Positions 44,130 through 52,994 of a stretch of 64,000 nucleotides of DNA are shown one piece after another; the stretch's first letter is position 1; every line of letters begins with the position of its first letter. The stretch lies in NCBI RefSeq assembly GCF_023515995.1, contig NZ_CP097320.1:1240001-1304000 (forward strand), given 5' to 3'. This DNA comes from Candidatus Mycobacterium methanotrophicum (GTDB taxonomy: Bacteria; Actinomycetota; Actinomycetes; Mycobacteriales; Mycobacteriaceae). The notes under the pieces are model-generated. The model did no database searches. It was not told where the DNA came from and was given only the letters and a program-made list of their open reading frames with translations. Made by a program: the position numbers and the translations under genes.

Positions 44130-44187
44130 CGAGCGTGCGCAGCTGTACGCCGACACGCCGTGACGGGCGGACAGCTGCGCACGCTCG
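44130..44187. terminator. Perfect 17-bp inverted repeat between convergent menG and menJ
   Basis: Arms 44130-44146 (CGAGCGTGCGCAGCTGT) and 44171-44187 are exact reverse complements with a 24-base loop. Placed between two convergent stops it can serve as a bidirectional terminator without a U-tract. The same text is, from memory, a dispersed mycobacterial palindrome, so a repeat identity is equally possible. Confidence 0.7.
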
Positions 44188-44200
44188 GCGCAGAGGCCGA

Positions 44201-45418
44201 CTAGCTGAACGGCTTTCGGCGGTCGATCAGCCGCGAGGCCAGCCCACCGCCGCGCCACACCCGAGCGACCCAGTCGGCGTCGTCGTCGGTGACCAGGTTG
44301 CCCATCACCCGCACCGCGACGCCCATCAGCGCCGTCGAGCGCATCGCGATCGGACCGGTCGCCGGCAAGAACCGCGGGAACGTCAACAGCAATGCCAGCC
44401 GGCGAGCCACCGAAAACCCGCGCCCGTAATGCGACTGCAACACCGACGGCCACAGGCCGGCCGAACCCAGCAGCTCGACGGCCAGCCGCCCGGTCTCCAG
44501 CCCGTAGTCGATGCCCTCGCCGTTCAGCGGGTTGACACAGGCGGCGGCGTCGCCGATCAGCATCCAGTTCCGGCCGGCCACCCCCGACACCGCACCGCCC
44601 ATCGGCAGCAGGGCAGACGACACTGCGCGCGGCTGGCCGCTGAACCCCCACTCGTCGCGGCGCAGGTCGGTGTAATACGACATCAGCGGTCGCAGCGCCA
44701 GCTCAGCTGGCCGCTTGGAGGTCGACAGTGCACCCACGCCGACGTTCACCTCGCCGTTGCCCAGCGGGAAGATCCAGCCGTAGCCCGGCAGCACCGCGCC
44801 GTCGGGGGAACGCAGTTCCAGGTGCGAGGTCAGCCACGGCTCGTCGCTGCGCGGCGTGGCCAGGTAGCCGCGGGCGGCAATGCCGTAGACGGTGTCCTGA
44901 TGCCAGCGCCGGCCCAGAACGCGCCCCAACGGCGAGCGGGCGCCGTCGGCGACGATCAGCTCGCGGCACCCGACCTCGGTCCCGTCGGCCAGCGCGACCG
45001 ACACCACCCTGGCTGACGAATCATGACGCACCCCAACCGCTTTGACGCCGAGACGCATCCGCGCACCGGCGTCCTCGGCGACTTTGCGGATCCGGTCATC
45101 CAGCTCGACGCGGGCCACCGCGCTGCCGGTCGACGGGAACGACGGGCCGGGCCAGTCGACTTCCACCTCGCCGCCGAAGCCGCTCATGCGAAGCCCGCGA
45201 TGCCGGATTCGGGCATTTAGCCAGTCGCCCAGGCCCAACCGCTCCAGCTCGGCGACCGCGCGGGGCGTCAACCCGTCGCCGCAGGCCTTGTCGCGGGGAA
45301 AGTTCGCCGCGTCGATCGCCAGCACGTCACGGCCCGCCCGAGCGGCCCAGGCGGCCGCCGCCGACCCGGCCGGTCCGGCGCCCACGACCACCACGTCGGC
45401 ATCCGATCCCATGTTCAC
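44201..45418 (-). CDS. menJ: Menaquinone side-chain reductase MenJ (geranylgeranyl reductase family)
   Basis: FAD-dependent enzyme that saturates one isoprene unit of menaquinone-9 to MK-9(II-H2). The 405 aa begin with the FAD motif VVVVGAGPAGSAAAAWAARA and have PRDKACGDGLTPRAVAELER, the GG-reductase cysteine/glycine segment, and LIGDAAACVNPLNGEGIDYG (about 290) of the family. Matches Rv0561c. Divergent from grcC1, with 15 bp between their starts, so promoters must overlap. Confidence 0.92.
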   Translation of the reverse strand: MNMGSDADVVVVGAGPAGSAAAAWAARAGRDVLAIDAANFPRDKACGDGLTPRAVAELERLGLGDWLNARIRHRGLRMSGFGGEVEVDWPGPSFPSTGSAVARVELDDRIRKVAEDAGARMRLGVKAVGVRHDSSARVVSVALADGTEVGCRELIVADGARSPLGRVLGRRWHQDTVYGIAARGYLATPRSDEPWLTSHLELRSPDGAVLPGYGWIFPLGNGEVNVGVGALSTSKRPAELALRPLMSYYTDLRRDEWGFSGQPRAVSSALLPMGGAVSGVAGRNWMLIGDAAACVNPLNGEGIDYGLETGRLAVELLGSAGLWPSVLQSHYGRGFSVARRLALLLTFPRFLPATGPIAMRSTALMGVAVRVMGNLVTDDDADWVARVWRGGGLASRLIDRRKPFS

Positions 45419-45433
45419 CAGTATGTTGGTGCC

Positions 45434-46450
45434 GTGAGGACTCCGGCGACTGTGGTGGCGGGCCTAGATCTCAGCGACTTGGGCGACGCCGCGTTTGCCA
45501 CCGGAGTGCGGGACGGGGTTGCTCGCATCGAGCAAGTGATGGAAACCGAGCTGCGCGGCTCTGATGGCCTGATGACCGAGGCCGTGCTGCACCTGTTCGA
45601 GGCCGGCGGCAAACGCTTCCGCCCGCTGTTCACAGTGCTGTCGGCGCAGCTGGGACCGCGGCCGGACGCCGACGAGGTCACCATTGCCGGGGCCGTCATC
45701 GAACTGGTGCATCTGGCCACGCTCTACCACGACGACGTGATGGACGAGGCCGAGGTGCGCCGCGGCGCGCCCAGCGCCAACGTGCGGTGGGACAACAACG
45801 TCGCGATCTTGGCCGGCGACTACCTGTTCGCGACGGCCTCGCGGCTGGTATCGCGGCTGGGCCCCGACGCGGTGCGGATCATCGCCGAGACATTCGCCCA
45901 GCTGGTGACCGGTCAGATGCGCGAGACGCGCGGAGCGGCCGACGGCGCCGATCCCATCGAGCACTACCTGAAGGTGGTGCACGAGAAGACGGCCTGTCTG
46001 ATCGGGGCGGCAGGGCAGTTCGGCGCGAAGTTCTCCGGCGCCGACGATGATCAGATCCAGCGGCTAAGCCGACTGGGCGGCATCCTCGGTACGGCGTTTC
46101 AGATCTCCGACGACATCATCGACATCGACAGCGACCCCGACGAGTCCGGCAAGCTGCCCGGCACCGACTTGCGTGAAGGCGTCCACACGTTGCCAGTGCT
46201 CTACGCGTTGCACGACAGCGGACCGGAGGTGGATCGGCTGCACGAACTGCTGGTCGGCCCCATCGACGACGACGCGCGGCTGGCCGAGGCGTTGGCGCTG
46301 TTACGGGCCTCGGCGGGCATGGCCGAGGCCAAGGCCACCGTGGCGCGATATGCGGTGCAGGCGGGTGAGGAGTTAGCGGGGCTGCCCGACAGCCCCGGGC
46401 GGCGGGCGCTGGCGACGCTGGTCGACTACACGATCAGCCGACACGGCTAG
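45434..46450 (+). CDS. grcC1: Polyprenyl diphosphate synthase GrcC1
   Basis: Chain-elongating trans-prenyltransferase, probable maker of the menaquinone side chain. The 338 aa contain the first aspartate-rich motif HLATLYHDDVMDEAEVRRG (DDxxD variant, about 98), GGKRFRPLFTVL and the second motif FQISDDIIDIDSDPDE (about 225). Matches Rv0562. ATG or GTG near 45434 begins just after the menJ start on the other strand. Confidence 0.92.
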   Translation: MRTPATVVAGLDLSDLGDAAFATGVRDGVARIEQVMETELRGSDGLMTEAVLHLFEAGGKRFRPLFTVLSAQLGPRPDADEVTIAGAVIELVHLATLYHDDVMDEAEVRRGAPSANVRWDNNVAILAGDYLFATASRLVSRLGPDAVRIIAETFAQLVTGQMRETRGAADGADPIEHYLKVVHEKTACLIGAAGQFGAKFSGADDDQIQRLSRLGGILGTAFQISDDIIDIDSDPDESGKLPGTDLREGVHTLPVLYALHDSGPEVDRLHELLVGPIDDDARLAEALALLRASAGMAEAKATVARYAVQAGEELAGLPDSPGRRALATLVDYTISRHG

Positions 46451-46519
46451 CTTCGGGAACCTGCTGGCATGTTGTGCGCGTTGAATGAGCGAGTCCCGGA
46501 TGTTCGTAGGAGGAATTTG

Positions 46520-47383
46520 ATGACCTGGCATCCGCACCACAACACGTTCAAGACGTTTGCGTTGCTGGTAGGCATGTCGGCGCTGATCGTGTTCGTCGGC
46601 GGGCTGTTCGGCCGAACGGCGCTGTGGATCGCTGTGCTGTTTGCCGTCGGCATGAACGTCTACACGTACTTCAACAGCGACAAGCTGGCACTGCGGGCGA
46701 TGCATGCTCAGCCGGTGTCGGAGGTGCAGGAGCCGGTGATCTACCGGATCGTGCGTGAGCTGGCCACCGCGGCCCACCAGCCGATGCCGCGGCTGTTCAT
46801 CAGCGACACTGTCGCGCCCAACGCGTTCGCCACCGGGCGCAACCCGCGCAACGCCGCGGTGTGCTGCACCACCGGGATTCTGAACATCCTCAACGAGCGT
46901 GAGCTGCGTGCGGTCTTGGGTCATGAGCTTTCGCACGTCTACAACCGCGACATCCTGATCTCGTGTGTGGCCGGCGCGCTGGCATCGGTGATCACCGCAT
47001 TGGCGAACATGGCGATGTTCGCCGGCATGTTCGGCGGCAACAACCGCGATGGCGCCAACCCCTTTGCGCTGCTGTTTGTTTCGATGCTCGGCCCGATCGC
47101 GGCGACGGTGGTGAGGATGGCGGTTTCGCGTTCGCGGGAATACCAGGCCGACGAGTCGGGTGCGCTGCTGACCGGCGATCCGTTGGCGTTGGCCTCGGCG
47201 CTGCGCAAGATCTCCGGTGGCGTGCAGGCCGCGCCGCTGCCCCCCGAGCCCCAGCTGGCCGCCCAGGCGCATCTGATGATCGCCAACCCGTTTCGCAACG
47301 GCGAACGAATCGGGTCGCTGTTCTCGACGCACCCGCCGATCGCCGACCGGATCCGCCGGCTCGAGGAAATGGCCGGGCGTTAG
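46520..47383 (+). CDS. htpX: Membrane zinc metalloprotease HtpX
   Basis: M48B protease for damaged membrane proteins. The 287 aa have two N-terminal helices (about 15-45), the zinc motif [12 protein letters not shown] (HExxH, about 135-139), a second helix pair (about 150-195) and the third ligand Glu in [14 protein letters not shown] (about 215). ATG 46520 is preceded by GTAGGAGGAATTTG, an excellent ribosome site. Matches Rv0563. Confidence 0.95.
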   Translation: MTWHPHHNTFKTFALLVGMSALIVFVGGLFGRTALWIAVLFAVGMNVYTYFNSDKLALRAMHAQPVSEVQEPVIYRIVRELATAAHQPMPRLFISDTVAPNAFATGRNPRNAAVCCTTGILNILNERELRAVLGHELSHVYNRDILISCVAGALASVITALANMAMFAGMFGGNNRDGANPFALLFVSMLGPIAATVVRMAVSRSREYQADESGALLTGDPLALASALRKISGGVQAAPLPPEPQLAAQAHLMIANPFRNGERIGSLFSTHPPIADRIRRLEEMAGR

Positions 47384-47462
47384 CCGCGGCGGCCCCATGA
47401 GTCTCCACAAGCCAGGCCTGTGGTGAATCTGCGTTTCACCCCGCATGTGATATCACGCCCCT

Positions 47463-47675
47463 ATGAATCGTTACACGTACCGCGCGGAGTGGTCTGCTGA
47501 GCACGGCGAATACGTCGGTCGCTGCCTTGAATTGTCTTGGCTGCCAAGGTGGGCGCCGACGATGCAGCAGGCCATCGCCGACGTCGAGCAGGCCGCCGAG
47601 CAGCACGTGTCGCTGAATCAGTGGGCAGTGCAGAAGCTCGCCGATCGGCCGCCAACCGGGCTCTTCGACCTCTGA
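47463..47675 (+). pseudogene. HicB-family antitoxin with probable internal deletion
   Basis: A 70-aa open frame. The first 45 residues are the HicB partial-RNase-H-like fold (YTYRAEWSAEHGEYVGRCLE ... PTMQQAIADVEQAAEQHV). The last 20 are the ribbon-helix-helix tail SLNQWAVQKLADRPPTGLFD. The 40-45 residues that normally lie between (PPxPLxxRxYSGKFVVRxxP) are absent, in frame. No hicA is found next to it. It may be translated as an orphan but should not fold as a normal HicB. Confidence 0.7.
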
Positions 47676-47741
47676 TATCGCATACGGCCTCTTTTGCGAA
47701 ACGGGTTGGCCCCAGCTCGCGGTACTGCTGTGACTGATGAG

Positions 47742-48767
47742 TCAGAAACCCGCGCCGTGCACCTCGTGGCCAGGCCTCTCCGCGGTCAATCCGCGGTAGG
47801 CGTCTTCGACGGTTGCGCCGTGGTTGATGACGGCGTCGACCTCACGCGCGATCGGCATGTTCAACCCGTACTCGTCGGCGAACTCCATGATCACGCTGGC
47901 CGCCTTGACACCCTCGGCGACTTGGTTCATCGACTTGATGATCTCGTCGATCGGTTTGCCGGCACCGAGCTGCTCACCGACGTGGCGGTTGCGGCTGCGC
48001 TGGCTGGTGCAGGTGACGATCAGATCGCCCATGCCGGCCAACCCGGCGAAGGTGTCGCGTTGCCCGCCCATAGCCTCGCCCAGCTTTGACATCTCGCGCA
48101 CCGAGCGCGCCATCACCAAGGCGCGGGTGTTCTCGCCGATGCCCAACGAGTAGCCCATGCCGACGGCGATCGCGTAGACGTTCTTCAGCGCGCCGGCCAT
48201 CTCAACGCCGATCACGTCGTCGGTGGTGTACACGCGAAACCGCCTGGTGCTGAACAGTTGTGCCAAATGCGCGGCCAGGTGGCTGTCGGGCATCGCCAGC
48301 ACTGCGGCGGCTGCGTATCCCTCGCCTACCTCGCGGGCGATGTTGGGGCCGGCAAGGATGCCGGCCGGATGCCCGGGCAGCACTTCCTCAATGACCTGCG
48401 ACATCCGCATGTTGGTGCCTTGCTCGAGGCCTTTGACCAAAGACACCACCGGCACCCACGGCCGCAGCTCGGCCGCCAGTTCGGTGAGCACGTCGCGGAA
48501 CCCGTGCGACGGCACGCCCATGACGACGACGTCGGCGGCATTGGCGGCTTCGCTGAAGTCGGTAGTGGCGTGCAACGTTTCGCTGAGAACGACGTCCTTG
48601 CCCAGATAGCGGGTGTTGCGGTGGTTTTCGTTGATGTCCTTGGCGGTAGCTTCCGAGCGGACCCATTGCAGCGTCGGTGCGCGGCGCGCGCAGATGGAAG
48701 CGACGGTGGTGCCCCAGGAACCGCCACCCAAAACGACGACGTTCGGTTCGCGCAAAGCAGCAGCCAT
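47742..48767 (-). CDS. gpsA: Glycerol-3-phosphate dehydrogenase (NAD(P)+)
   Basis: Makes sn-glycerol-3-phosphate from dihydroxyacetone phosphate for phospholipid synthesis. The 341 aa start with the dinucleotide motif VVVLGGGSWGTTVASICARR, then VVMGVPSHGFRDVL, SLVKGLEQGTNMRMSQVI, the catalytic lysine in EMAGALKNVYAIAVGMGYSL (about 205) and GLAGMGDLIVTCTSQRSRNR. Matches Rv0564c (gpdA1). Full length, no damage. Confidence 0.95.
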   Translation of the reverse strand: MAAALREPNVVVLGGGSWGTTVASICARRAPTLQWVRSEATAKDINENHRNTRYLGKDVVLSETLHATTDFSEAANAADVVVMGVPSHGFRDVLTELAAELRPWVPVVSLVKGLEQGTNMRMSQVIEEVLPGHPAGILAGPNIAREVGEGYAAAAVLAMPDSHLAAHLAQLFSTRRFRVYTTDDVIGVEMAGALKNVYAIAVGMGYSLGIGENTRALVMARSVREMSKLGEAMGGQRDTFAGLAGMGDLIVTCTSQRSRNRHVGEQLGAGKPIDEIIKSMNQVAEGVKAASVIMEFADEYGLNMPIAREVDAVINHGATVEDAYRGLTAERPGHEVHGAGF

Positions 48768-48786
48768 GGCGACCAGCGTATTGCGC

Positions 48787-50277
48787 CTACCCCGTCAGCG
48801 CCGCCTTTTCGTCTGCCCGGCCGAACACCATGGCCTCCTCGACCCGGTCGAACCGGTAGTCGATGGCGTCGGCGAAGTAGTTCTGCCGAACGTTCCACGG
48901 CCGCTTGGTGCCGGATTTGGGCAGCGCGTGCGGCGAGCGCAGCACGTAACCGGCCTGGATGTCCCACGACGGCTTTTCGGGCATCGGCTTACCGTCGAGA
49001 TGCGGATAGGCATGCGTGTAGCCATGAGATTCCATGTACGCCAGCAACTTTGCCGTCGCACGGGCGGTCATGTCAGCGCGCAGCGTCCACGACGCGTTGG
49101 TATACCCGACGCACCAGAACAGGTTCGGCACACCCTCCAACATGTGGGCCTTGTAGACGAAGCGGTGCTGCGGCTTGATCTCGCCGCCGTCCACGGACAC
49201 CGTGACGCCGCCGAGCGCCTGCAGTTGCAGGCCGGTGGCGGTGACGATGATGTCGGCGTCGAGGTGCCCACCGGACTTCAGAACGATTCCGGTGGAATCG
49301 AAGTGGTCGATGCGGTCGGTGACCACTTCGGCGCGGCCGTCACTGATCGCGACGTACAGGTCGGCATCAGGGATCAGGCACAGCCGCTGATCCCACGGGT
49401 TGTAGCGCGGCTTGAAATGGGTGTCGACGTCGTAGCCCACGGGCAGCTTGCTGATCGCGATACGGCGGATCACCCATCTAATGAAGCCCGGTGTTTTACG
49501 CGCCAAGAACCAGATCATTCCTTCCAGGAGGGCGTTGCGCAGCCTGATGATCTGATGAGCAACCTTGCCCGGCAACACTGTCCGCAACAAATCCGCGGAC
49601 GGGCTGTATCTGGACGCCGAGAATAGATAAGTCGGCGACCGCTGCAGCATGGTCACCTTGGACGCCTTTTCGGCCAGCGACGGGATCAGCGACATGGCGG
49701 TGGCGCCGCTGCCGATGACCACCATCTTCTTGGCGGCGTAGTCGAGGCCTTGGGGCCAGTGCTGCGGATGCACGACGGTCCCGCCGAATTCTTTGATGCC
49801 GGGGAAGCCCGGGGTGTAGCCCTCGTCGTAGTTGTAGTAGCCGGACCCGAAGAACACGAAGCGCCCGCGGTAGAGCGCGCCGGCCCCACCTTCCTGTTCA
49901 ACGGTGACCGTCCAGGTGTCGGTCGAGGAATCCCAGTCCGCCGAGCGAACGTAGCTGTTGAACCGGATGTGGCGGTCGATGCCGTGCTTGTGCGCGGTGG
50001 CGCACAGGTATTCGCGGATGTGCACCCCGTCGGCCACCCCTTCTTTCCGGGTCCACGGCTCCCACGGGAAACACAAGGTGAAGATGCTGCTGTCGGAGCG
50101 GACGCCCGGATAGCGGAACAGGTCCCAGGTGCCGCCGATCTGCGCGCGCCGCTCCAAGATGACGTAGCGCGTGCCGGGGTTGCGCTCGATGATGCGGTAG
50201 GCCGCGCCCAGCCCCGAGAAGCCGGCGCCGATGATGACGACGTCAACGTCTTCCATGTCCGGTGGCGCCACGCTCAT
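48787..50277 (-). CDS. Flavin-containing (Baeyer-Villiger-type) monooxygenase
   Basis: A 496-aa class B flavoprotein monooxygenase using NADPH and O2. FAD motif is VIIGAGFSGLGAAYRIIERN (residue 14). The BVMO fingerprint lies in KEFGGTVVHPQHWPQG (about 160), the NADPH motif in VVIGSGATAMSLIPSL (about 190) and the second flavin contact in IIVTATGLQLQALGG. Matches Rv0565c, linked elsewhere to activation of thiocarbonyl prodrugs. ATG 50277. Confidence 0.93.
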   Translation of the reverse strand: MSVAPPDMEDVDVVIIGAGFSGLGAAYRIIERNPGTRYVILERRAQIGGTWDLFRYPGVRSDSSIFTLCFPWEPWTRKEGVADGVHIREYLCATAHKHGIDRHIRFNSYVRSADWDSSTDTWTVTVEQEGGAGALYRGRFVFFGSGYYNYDEGYTPGFPGIKEFGGTVVHPQHWPQGLDYAAKKMVVIGSGATAMSLIPSLAEKASKVTMLQRSPTYLFSASRYSPSADLLRTVLPGKVAHQIIRLRNALLEGMIWFLARKTPGFIRWVIRRIAISKLPVGYDVDTHFKPRYNPWDQRLCLIPDADLYVAISDGRAEVVTDRIDHFDSTGIVLKSGGHLDADIIVTATGLQLQALGGVTVSVDGGEIKPQHRFVYKAHMLEGVPNLFWCVGYTNASWTLRADMTARATAKLLAYMESHGYTHAYPHLDGKPMPEKPSWDIQAGYVLRSPHALPKSGTKRPWNVRQNYFADAIDYRFDRVEEAMVFGRADEKAALTG

Positions 50278-50298
50278 GTCACTAGATTAGGCACCCGA

Positions 50299-50913
50299 TT
50301 ATCGAGCCTGAAGCAGGACGTCGACATGCAGTGGTGCGCATAGGTCGATCAGCCAGGTCTGGTCGGCGGGACTGGCGAAGATCCGCGCGTGCGACGTGTC
50401 TTGAGTGAACGCATCAGCGCACCGGTCGCCGAAGAAGGCGTACGACTTCGTGTTATTGCACAATCGTGACATCCACACCATGCCGTCCAGGCCGATTCCG
50501 TGCGCTGCTTTCGCCCAATGCACAGTGTTCGCGTAAGTGGATGCGGGGCTGGACGTGACGTCCTCGGGGCCGACCTTGAGGCGGCGTAAATCGATGCCGT
50601 GCAAAACAGCGAGGCGCAACTCGCGGGTGTCCTTCAGGCGGGCGAGAGCTTTGCGCGAGTAATTGTCGTAGGGCAAAAGGCCGCCTTCGACCGGGATGTC
50701 GTGCAGAAGGGTCTCGGCGACGGCGGCCGTTTCGTTGTCGGCCGTGTACATGATGGGCACCACCGGTTGGCCGAAGAAGCCGAACCGGGTCGGAGCACCC
50801 ACACCAGGGTTGAATTCAGTCGGTTTGCGGGCCGCGGTGAAGACCCGATACAGCAGGTGTCCGGACGGCAGACATTCGATGGCGGGCTTGAAGGGGGTTG
50901 GCGGCCCTTTCAC
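50299..50913 (-). CDS. RES-domain toxin, module 1
   Basis: A 204-aa RES-family protein, related to the NAD-degrading MbcT/Res toxins. Conserved elements are LYRVFTAARKPTEFNPGVGA (Arg), the TRFGFF turn, IMYTADNETAAVAETLLHD with the catalytic-type Glu, and LRRLKVG followed by the C-terminal SYAFFGDRC. GTG 50913 overlaps the antitoxin stop (GTGA). A GTG three bases earlier is also possible. Active-site residues look preserved. Confidence 0.88.
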   Translation of the reverse strand: MKGPPTPFKPAIECLPSGHLLYRVFTAARKPTEFNPGVGAPTRFGFFGQPVVPIMYTADNETAAVAETLLHDIPVEGGLLPYDNYSRKALARLKDTRELRLAVLHGIDLRRLKVGPEDVTSSPASTYANTVHWAKAAHGIGLDGMVWMSRLCNNTKSYAFFGDRCADAFTQDTSHARIFASPADQTWLIDLCAPLHVDVLLQAR

Positions 50914-51416
50914 CACGAAACGGCCAGGGCATCCGCCGCCACGGTGACAACTTGGTCCGGATCCTCGGCGAGGCGGTCAACGGGCCGATCCCCGTCGAAG
51001 TAGGTCGTCGGCGAGCACAGCCACTGCACAAGGCCCGCTTCCGACCATTCATTGGCTTCCGCGATTTCGCGCAAGCAGCCGATCACGGCAAGTGGCTGCC
51101 CGTCTGGCCCGAATTGAAACCCGGGGTAGACGAGGCTGTTGCCTTGCCGGACAGCGATAAGTGTGTTGTTGCGATGGGCGGTGGTGGCGAGGTTACGCGG
51201 AGCACGTGACCGAGACCCCATCTGCTTGCCAGCGTCGGTACTGGTCAGCATTCCGAACTCGGCCTCGATGCGCGTGTAGAGGTTCTGCTCGGCCTGTACG
51301 GCGCGAGCAATAGCGGGCTCGGCGTACACCGCGACCGATGACAGTGCAGCGCCTACGGCTTGGGCACTTTCCCGAACGCGTCGCGTCGCGACGACCAGGT
51401 CGTCGGCAGTGGTCAT
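50910..51416 (-). CDS. RES-module antitoxin, Xre/ParS-like, module 1
   Basis: A 168-aa partner of the RES toxin. The centre shows the family layout in FGMLTSTDAGKQMGSRS, then NTLIAVRQGNSLVYPGFQFGPDGQPLA, a beta-hairpin followed by helices and a C-terminal segment WLCSPTTYFDGDRPVDRLAE that in such antitoxins plugs the NAD site. ATG 51416 is preferred (MTTADD); ATG 51425 adds three residues. The DNA-binding HTH of canonical Xre antitoxins is weak here. Confidence 0.8.
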   Translation of the reverse strand: MTTADDLVVATRRVRESAQAVGAALSSVAVYAEPAIARAVQAEQNLYTRIEAEFGMLTSTDAGKQMGSRSRAPRNLATTAHRNNTLIAVRQGNSLVYPGFQFGPDGQPLAVIGCLREIAEANEWSEAGLVQWLCSPTTYFDGDRPVDRLAEDPDQVVTVAADALAVSW

Positions 51417-51471
51417 GCCCACCATGCTACATGCGATTCATGCAGTTGGCATGGTTGCAAGAATCGCACGC

Positions 51472-51963
51472 CTACCGATAGTTCACGAACTGCAAAGCCG
51501 CGTCGAGGTCGGCGTTCTTGAGCATCGCGATCACGGCCTGCAGGTCGTCTCGCTTTTTGCTGCTTACGCGGACCTCGTCGCCCTGGATCTGGGTCTTGAC
51601 GGTCTTGGGACCCTCGTCGCGGATGAGCTTGGTGATCTTCTTGGCGTTTTCGCTGCTGATGCCCTGTTTGAGGGTGCCCGTGACCTTGTAGGTCTTGCCG
51701 GAGGCCTGCGGCTCACCGGCGTCGAAGGCCTTGAGGCTGATGTCGCGACGGATCAGCTTCTCCTTGAACACGTCGAGGGCGGCCTTGACACGCTCCTCGG
51801 TCGAGCTGGTCAGCTCGATCGCCTCGTCGCCCTTCCAGGCGATCTTGGTGTCGGTGCCGCGGAAGTCGAACCGCGTGGCCAGTTCCTTGGCGGCCTGGTT
51901 GAGGGCGTTGTCGACCTCCTGGCGATCAATCTTGCTGACGACGTCGAACGATGAATCCGCCAC
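51472..51963 (-). CDS. YajQ-family nucleotide-binding protein
   Basis: A 163-aa UPF0234/YajQ protein with two ferredoxin-like domains: [20 protein letters not shown], then [20 protein letters not shown] and the second half [41 protein letters not shown]. Family members bind RNA or cyclic-di-GMP. Matches Rv0566c. Upstream spacing to tRNA-Tyr is 82 bp, divergent. Confidence 0.93.
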   Translation of the reverse strand: MADSSFDVVSKIDRQEVDNALNQAAKELATRFDFRGTDTKIAWKGDEAIELTSSTEERVKAALDVFKEKLIRRDISLKAFDAGEPQASGKTYKVTGTLKQGISSENAKKITKLIRDEGPKTVKTQIQGDEVRVSSKKRDDLQAVIAMLKNADLDAALQFVNYR

Positions 51964-52045
51964 TGGATCAGTCCCCTTCCGGTTGAGGTTGGCCGTTTGC
52001 GCCCCGGGTACATCCTCGTTGTACTCTTGCTACCCGTACCACAAC

Positions 52046-52131
52046 GGCAGGTTGCCCGAGCGGCCAATGGGAGCGGACTGTAAATCCGTCGGCGTATGCC
52101 TACCCAGGTTCGAATCCTGGACCTGCCACCA
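52046..52131 (+). tRNA. tRNA-Tyr (anticodon GTA)
   Basis: An 86-base class II tRNA. Acceptor stem GGCAGGT/ACCTGCC, D-arm with GAGCGG, anticodon loop CTGTAAA giving GTA, long variable arm about GTCGGCGTATGCCTAC, T-arm GGTTCGAATCC and encoded CCA at 52129-52131. Confidence 0.97.
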
Positions 52132-52141
52132 GCGTCAGAGG

Positions 52142-52960
52142 CTATGCGAGAAAGACATCGTTGAGGGTAACGGTGCGCAAGTTGCGGGCCCGTATCAGAT
52201 CGCAGAGTTGCCCGTAGACGTGGGTGACCGGCGGGTGGTTGAGGTGACCGAGCACGATCGCCTGCCCCGTGAAGTATTTCCCGGCCATCTGGACGATGTA
52301 GTCCTCGGTGATCACGGTGGAATCCGACAGCGAGCCCGACCACAGCGTGATTGCGGTGTAGCCGAGATCGGCGGCCACGGCATCGACGGTCGCGTTGTGC
52401 CTTCCGTACGGCGGTCGAAAGTACGGCCTCGCGGCCACGCCGAACGTTCGTTTCAAGAAGTCGTCGTTGCGGGAAATCTCTTGAGCCACTCGACTTGCCG
52501 GCATCTTGGTCAGGTTCGGATGCGACCACGTGTGGTTGCCCAGCTGAATCTGGCCTGATTCGACCAACGGACGCAGCAACGCCACGTTTTCGGTCCACGA
52601 GCGGTACACGCCGTTGACGAAGTAGGTCAGCCGTACGCCGGTATCTCTGGCGAACTCTGTGTAGAGGCGCACGACGTCGGTGTTGACGCCGTCATCAACG
52701 GTCAGTGCCAGCAGATTGCCGTCGCCGGGCAACTTGGTGAGCACGCCGCCACCGGGCAGCGGTACCCGCACGATCGGCGCAGGCTGCGGCGGCAACGGAG
52801 CAGGAACGACCTTGCCCCCTGGTGGGCGTGGCGCCGCCGGAGCAGCCCTGGCCTTGGGAGTTTGTAACGGATCGCCGAGTACCGCGCGCGCCATGCCCAT
52901 GCCGCCGAGAACGGTGGCAGAGAGCGCCCCGAGAAAGCGGCGCCGGTTTACGTCGGACAT
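52142..52960 (-). CDS. Secreted polysaccharide deacetylase (NodB fold), Tat signal
   Basis: A 272-aa protein. A twin-arginine type signal (NRRRFLGALSATVLGG) is followed by a Pro/Ala linker. A CE4/NodB domain starts at about residue 88: motif 1 LLALTVDDG (Asp), motif 2 LGNHTWSHPNLTKM (HxxxH zinc ligands) and motif 3 YFRPPYGRHN. Likely deacetylates peptidoglycan or another cell-envelope glycan outside the membrane. ATG 52960 begins the signal peptide; an upstream open frame belongs to another gene. Confidence 0.92.
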   Translation of the reverse strand: MSDVNRRRFLGALSATVLGGMGMARAVLGDPLQTPKARAAPAAPRPPGGKVVPAPLPPQPAPIVRVPLPGGGVLTKLPGDGNLLALTVDDGVNTDVVRLYTEFARDTGVRLTYFVNGVYRSWTENVALLRPLVESGQIQLGNHTWSHPNLTKMPASRVAQEISRNDDFLKRTFGVAARPYFRPPYGRHNATVDAVAADLGYTAITLWSGSLSDSTVITEDYIVQMAGKYFTGQAIVLGHLNHPPVTHVYGQLCDLIRARNLRTVTLNDVFLA

Positions 52961-52994
52961 AGCCGTCCATGGTGCCACGGCCAGGTGCACGTTC

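Noticed and set aside
43859..45016. 385-codon plus-strand open frame
   Set aside because: Overlaps menG out of frame and menJ in antisense; composition is that of a shadow frame.
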